In this document: one piece after another, positions 60,555-64,000 of the stretch | Layout of the letters: every line of letters starts with the position of its first letter | Numbering within the stretch: the stretch's first letter is position 1 | Origin: Alphaproteobacteria bacterium | GTDB taxonomy: Bacteria > Pseudomonadota > Alphaproteobacteria > UBA6615 | DNA length: 64,000 nucleotides | Direction: 5' to 3' | NCBI GenBank assembly: GCA_002727315.1 | Contig: PBWR01000023.1 | Location: forward strand, 36,722 to 100,721 | Notes under the pieces: generated by a model | What the model was told of the DNA's origin: nothing | Database searches by the model: none | The model's input: only the letters and a program-made list of their open reading frames with translations | Position numbers and translations under genes: made by a program

Positions 60555-61430
60555 ATGAGCGCGTCCACAATCTTCATGTTCGGCCTGGGATACAGTGCAC
60601 GGGTTCTGGCGGACAGGTTGATGGCCGACGGCTGGGTGGTGCGCGCGACGGTGCGCGCGACGGACAAGGCTGATGCGCTCACCGCCGAGGGCATTCAGAC
60701 CTTCGTCTTCGATGGGGCCGCACCGGTCGCGGATATCGCCGGGGGCCTCGATGGGGTCACCCACGTTCTGTCCTCGGTGCCGCCCGGTGCGGACGGAGAT
60801 CCGGTCCTGCGTCATCACGGTGCTGATCTGGCGGCGCGGGCCGGACAGATCGGATGGGCGGGCTACCTTTCGACCACGGGTGTTTACGGCGATCGCGCCG
60901 GCGGCTGGGTGGACGAAACTTCGGACCTGACGCCGGCGACCATGCGCGGGGAACGACGGGTCGAAGCCGAGGCGGGCTGGTGCCGGCTGTGGACGGATTC
61001 CGGTCTGCCGGTTCATCTGTTCCGGCTGGCTGGCATTTACGGGCCCGGGCGCAACGCGCTCGAGACCGTGCGGGCCGGCGGGGCGCGCCGGGTGGTGAAA
61101 CAGGGACAGGTGTTTAGCCGCACCCATGTCGAGGACATTACCGCGGTTCTTGAAGCCTCGATCGCAAGGCCCCGCCCGGGCGCCGCCTATAACGTCTGCG
61201 ACGATGATCCGGCGCCGCCCCAGGATGTGATCACCCATGCCTGCGAGTTGCTCGGGGTCGATCCGCCGCCGGAAATTCCGTTCGAAGAAGCCGAGATGTC
61301 GGAGATGGGGCGGAGCTTCTATGCCGAATCGAAACGCGTCTCGAACCGGCGCATCAAGGACGAGCTGGGGGTGGCCCTCCGCTATCCCGACTACAAGGCC
61401 GGGCTGGCGGCGCTGCTGGCCGAGACCTGA
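60555..61430 (+). CDS. Atypical SDR / NAD(P)-binding protein (YeeZ-like)
   Basis: 291 residues from ATG 60555, with AAGGA 5 nt upstream; the track ATG at 60534 has no SD. The Rossmann start IFMFGLGYSARVLADRLMADGW lacks the canonical GxxGxxG (GLGYSA instead), as in YeeZ/YbjS-like SDRs. LSTTGVYGDRAGGWVDE and HLFRLAGIYGPGRNALE follow, and VNRR-like MGRSFYAESKRVSNRRIKDELG closes. Probably a sugar-nucleotide or small ketone reductase; function open. It overlaps the convergent hydrolase by 40 nt. Confidence 0.85.
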   Translation: MSASTIFMFGLGYSARVLADRLMADGWVVRATVRATDKADALTAEGIQTFVFDGAAPVADIAGGLDGVTHVLSSVPPGADGDPVLRHHGADLAARAGQIGWAGYLSTTGVYGDRAGGWVDETSDLTPATMRGERRVEAEAGWCRLWTDSGLPVHLFRLAGIYGPGRNALETVRAGGARRVVKQGQVFSRTHVEDITAVLEASIARPRPGAAYNVCDDDPAPPQDVITHACELLGVDPPPEIPFEEAEMSEMGRSFYAESKRVSNRRIKDELGVALRYPDYKAGLAALLAET

Positions 61431-62245
61431 TCGCACAGACGTTCGACCACCGAGACCAGGCGGGCCAGGTCGTGGGGTTCCGACAGGCGGTGGCCGCCAT
61501 CCTTCACCAGGATCAGTTCCACATCGTGCGACGTCAGCGCATCCATCAGTTTCTGCGACTGGGTCCAGGGCACGTCCGGATCGGCGGTGCTGTGGATCAG
61601 CCGAACGGGCATGTCCAGCGCCAGCGGTTCGACGAGCACCAGATGGTTGCGTCCCTCTTCGAGCAGGTCGCGGGTGATGACATAGGGTTCGTCGGAATAT
61701 TCCGACGGCGCCTCGAAGTAACCCTGTTCGGCGATCCGGGCCCGGGCCTCGTCGCCCAGCCGTGCCGGGAGCAGGTCTTCGGTAAAGTCGGCGGCCGCGG
61801 CAATGGTGACCATGCCGGCGATCTGCTGTGGCCCCGTCTCGCCGGAAAGCTCGCGCGCCACCAGGGTCGCGATCCAGCCACCCATGGACGAGCCCACCAA
61901 CACCAGATTCCCGTCCAGCCCGGCGACGGTCGTGCCGGCGTGCCGGATGACCGTCAGTGCGTCGTCGCGCCAGCGCCCGATGGTGCCGTCGCGGAACGCG
62001 CCGCCCGAGGCGCCGTGACCGGAATAATCGAGCCGCAGGAATGAGCGGCCCGAGGCGCGCGCCCAGTCTTCCAAAACGGTTGCCTTCTGCCCGGTCATGT
62101 CGGACATAAAGCCGCCGAGGAACACGATTCCCGGACCGGGTGCGGATGACTCGGCGGGCGTGGCAAAATACGCGAGTGCCGTGCCATCCTCGGCATCGAT
62201 AAAGGTCGGGTTGTTGTCGGCGCAAACCATCGGAAAAGAACGCAT
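61391..62245 (-). CDS. Alpha/beta hydrolase (palmitoyl-protein thioesterase/dienelactone-type)
   Basis: About 284 residues (ATG 62245) or 279 (ATG 62230); neither has a good SD. The longer track start runs antisense into the glycosyltransferase. VFLGGFMSDMTGQKA is the oxyanion region, LRLDYSGHGASGG follows, VLVGSSMGGWIATLVA is the nucleophile elbow, and VRLIHSTADPDVP (Asp) and VKDGGHRLSEPHDL (His) complete the triad. Similar to ABHD10-type mitochondrial/alphaproteobacterial thioesterases. It is nearly head-to-head with the GT4 gene. Confidence 0.88.
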   Translation of the reverse strand: MRSFPMVCADNNPTFIDAEDGTALAYFATPAESSAPGPGIVFLGGFMSDMTGQKATVLEDWARASGRSFLRLDYSGHGASGGAFRDGTIGRWRDDALTVIRHAGTTVAGLDGNLVLVGSSMGGWIATLVARELSGETGPQQIAGMVTIAAAADFTEDLLPARLGDEARARIAEQGYFEAPSEYSDEPYVITRDLLEEGRNHLVLVEPLALDMPVRLIHSTADPDVPWTQSQKLMDALTSHDVELILVKDGGHRLSEPHDLARLVSVVERLCDQVSASSAASPAL

Positions 62246-62249
62246 CTGG

Positions 62250-63512
62250 ATGAACGAGGCTTCCGATTCTAACACCGCGCCGGGTGAGGCTGCGAGCCGG
62301 TCGGCGGCCGAGCCTGTGGCGCCGGAAACGACCGGGCGCCTGCCGGTGGTGCTGCAGGTCTTGCCGTTGTTGGATGTCGGCGGCGGCGGTGTCGAGCGCA
62401 GCGCCATCGATGTCGCGGAAGCGCTCGTGCTTGCCGGCAAGGAGACGATCGTTGCGTCTTCGGGCGGGCGCCAGGTGGTGGAACTTCAGCGCCGGGGCGT
62501 GCGCCATGTCGAACTGCCGCTCGCCTCGAAGAATCCTTTGGTCATCCGCCGCAACATCGCGCGGCTGGCAGAGCTGATCGAACGAGAGCATGTGGAGTTG
62601 GTCCATGCGCGCTCGCGCGCGCCGGCCTGGAGTGCCCGGGCGGCGGCCCGCGACGCCGGTCTGCCCTTCGTGACGACCTTTCACGGCACCTATAATTACG
62701 GGTCCGGCATGTTCGGCCGGCTCAAGAAGCGCTACAACGCGGTCATGGCGGATGGCGACGTGGTGATCGCCAACTCCCGCTTCATCACCGAACATGTGCA
62801 TGCGAATTACGCGGTGCCCGATGATCGGATCCGGACGGTGCCGCGCGGAATCGACACGGCACGTTTCGATGCCGAGGGGTTTAATCCGAACCGGATGGTC
62901 GATCTCTCGACGCAATGGCGGCTTCCCGATGAGAATGCCGTTGTGCTCTTGCCGGGCCGCCTGACCCGGTGGAAGGGCCAGATCCTGTTCATCGAGGCCT
63001 TGGCCCGGTTGCGGGTGCGGCGGGGGGGTGAGAATTTCCGGATCACCGGCCTGCTTGTCGGATCCGATCAGGGGCGCGAGGCCTATCGGCGGGAACTCGA
63101 GGAGCAGATTTCCGACAAGGGCCTGGGCGGCAATGTTCAGATTGTCGGCCACTGCGACGACATGCCGGCGGCTTACATGCTCTCGGACGTGGTGGTCTCG
63201 GCCTCGACGGACCCCGAAGCCTTCGGCCGTGTCATCGCCGAAGCGCAGGCGATAGGGCGTCCCGTTGTGGTCGCCGATCATGGCGGCGCCACCGAGCAGG
63301 TTCTGGCGGGCCAGACGGGCTGGCGCTTCGCACCCGGTGATCCCGATGCATTTGCCGATGCGCTGGAAACAGCGCTCGATCTCGGCGCGGACCGGCGCGC
63401 CGCCTTGGCCGAGCGCGCGGCGGCGCATGTTCGTGAGCACTACTCCAAGACGGGCATGTGTGCGGCAACCCTGCGGATCTATGCCGCGTTGCATGAAGCC
63501 CATTCGCGATGA
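62250..63512 (+). CDS. GT4-family glycosyltransferase, LPS/lipid glycosylation
   Basis: 420 residues from ATG 62250. GT-B fold: VVLQVLPLLDVGGGGVERSAIDVAEAL at the N-terminus, VTTFHGTYNYGSGMFGRLK, NSRFITEHV, then VVLLPGRLTRWKGQILFIEAL (R-K donor-binding pair) and the EX7E motif in DPEAFGRVIAEAQAIGRPVV. Retaining sugar transfer, probably to LPS core, given the heptosyltransferase overlapping downstream by 4 nt (ATGA). The residues before 62250 in the track ORF are antisense to the neighbour hydrolase. Confidence 0.92.
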   Translation: MNEASDSNTAPGEAASRSAAEPVAPETTGRLPVVLQVLPLLDVGGGGVERSAIDVAEALVLAGKETIVASSGGRQVVELQRRGVRHVELPLASKNPLVIRRNIARLAELIEREHVELVHARSRAPAWSARAAARDAGLPFVTTFHGTYNYGSGMFGRLKKRYNAVMADGDVVIANSRFITEHVHANYAVPDDRIRTVPRGIDTARFDAEGFNPNRMVDLSTQWRLPDENAVVLLPGRLTRWKGQILFIEALARLRVRRGGENFRITGLLVGSDQGREAYRRELEEQISDKGLGGNVQIVGHCDDMPAAYMLSDVVVSASTDPEAFGRVIAEAQAIGRPVVVADHGGATEQVLAGQTGWRFAPGDPDAFADALETALDLGADRRAALAERAAAHVREHYSKTGMCAATLRIYAALHEAHSR

Positions 63513-64000
63513 CCGGCCAGCGTATTCTGGTCATCAAGTTGGGGGCGCTCGGCGATGTGGCCCAGGCGACGGGACCGTTCGCCGCGATCCGCGCCCATCA
63601 CCCGGATGCACACATCACGCTGCTCACCAGTTCCGCCTATGCCGGCTTTCTGGAACAGTCGGGCTGGTTCGACGAGGTCTGGATCGACGAGCGCCCGAGC
63701 TGGAAGGATCCGCGCGGCTGGTTCCGCCTGCGCCTGCGCCTGCGCCGCGGCCGATTTGACCGGGCCTATGATCTGCAGACCTCGGATCGCTCCAGCCTCT
63801 ATTTCCAGCTGATGCTGCCGGGCAGGCGGCCCGAATGGTCGGGGATCGCGCGCGGCGCCTCCCACAAGCATGCGAATGGCGGCCGCGACGATATGCACAC
63901 GATCGATCGCCAGGCCGAACAATTGGCGATGGCGGGGCTCGACACGGTGCCGCCGCCGAGCCTCGACTGGGTTGCGGCGGACACGTCGCGGTTTGCCCTG
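63509..64000 (+). CDS. GT9 heptosyltransferase-family protein, 3' end outside window
   Basis: The first 164 codons of an ADP-heptose:LPS heptosyltransferase-type GT9 protein, not in the track because it runs off the end. It begins RILVIKLGALGDVAQATGPF, the WaaC/WaaF-like N-terminal loop, then FDRAYDLQTSDRSSLYF and HTIDRQAEQLAMAGL. ATG overlaps the GT4 stop (ATGA). It adds a heptose or similar sugar to the LPS inner core; with GT4 it forms an LPS-assembly pair. The C-terminal half, with the donor site, lies beyond the window. Confidence 0.9.
   Translation, partial: MTGQRILVIKLGALGDVAQATGPFAAIRAHHPDAHITLLTSSAYAGFLEQSGWFDEVWIDERPSWKDPRGWFRLRLRLRRGRFDRAYDLQTSDRSSLYFQLMLPGRRPEWSGIARGASHKHANGGRDDMHTIDRQAEQLAMAGLDTVPPPSLDWVAADTSRFAL

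Noticed and set aside
60474-63503. 1009-codon minus-strand ORF
   Set aside because: It runs antisense through the SDR, hydrolase and GT4 genes, which have clear motifs in other frames. The product is low-complexity His/Arg/Pro-rich sequence typical of high-GC shadow frames.

Overview
The window is a gene-dense, high-GC alphaproteobacterial chromosome segment. The addB-addA-trxA order, the aroA-cmk-rpsA-sppA-ihfB block, a TIGR02300 (FYDLN-acid) protein next to a tRNA-Ala, the Hsp20/DUF1150 pair, the lptC-lptA-lptB-rpoN-hpf-ptsN order and an NDUFA9-like protein all fit Alphaproteobacteria, probably Rhodospirillales in the broad sense. The genus cannot be named from the sequence. I saw no transposase, integrase, phage gene, rRNA or CRISPR array.

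Layout. (1) 1-6.2 kb, plus strand: the AddAB recombination nuclease (addB enters from outside the window) and thioredoxin, closed by a clear terminator. (2) 6.3-21.2 kb, minus strand: a long housekeeping run that transcribes leftward from aroA through cmk, rpsA, sppA, ihfB, a LapA-type protein, an ornithine-cyclodeaminase homologue, an AGE epimerase, pyrF, trpF, trpB, trpA, accD and folC to a peroxiredoxin-like/2-oxoglutarate dioxygenase fusion. Many junctions are 4-nt ATGA/GTGA overlaps. (3) 21.3-46.5 kb: an accessory, mostly metabolic region with MFS exporters, a GMC oxidoreductase, GSTs, a cyclase-family hydrolase, YCII and cupin proteins, an amidohydrolase, a CoA transferase, an aldolase, an MBL hydrolase, a Nudix hydrolase and NIPSNAP. 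In its middle is a co-directional seven-gene cluster (31.1-38.8 kb): MFS, TIGR04283-type glycosyltransferase, TIGR04282-type transferase, radical SAM enzyme, APH-like kinase, YnjB-like binding protein and YnjC-like double permease. (4) 46.6-56.7 kb: the stress and envelope core: a small heat-shock gene behind a ROSE-like RNA thermometer, ptsN, hpf, rpoN, lptBAC, an interrupted kdsD, a short RNase D, an NDUFA9-like protein and uppP. (5) 56.9-64 kb: an HSL-family esterase, a PEP-hydrolase-family TIM barrel, a GST, a TPR protein, an SDR, an alpha/beta hydrolase, a GT4 glycosyltransferase and the start of a GT9 heptosyltransferase.

Two things stand out. First, the radical SAM/transferase/kinase/ABC cluster looks like a dedicated small-molecule pathway. 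It lacks the ABC ATPase and the canonical arsenosugar rSAM enzyme. Second, the window carries unusually many damaged genes: in-frame stops in a cyclase (two), a VOC protein, a gluconolactonase-like gene (two) and kdsD, plus precise in-frame internal deletions in a RidA protein, an HpcH/HpaI aldolase and the same gluconolactonase gene. A DsbA-family gene has UGA exactly at the first active-site cysteine, so selenocysteine must be weighed against nonsense. Seven palindromic intergenic repeats of three families occur only between 27.4 and 46.5 kb, where most of the decay is also found.
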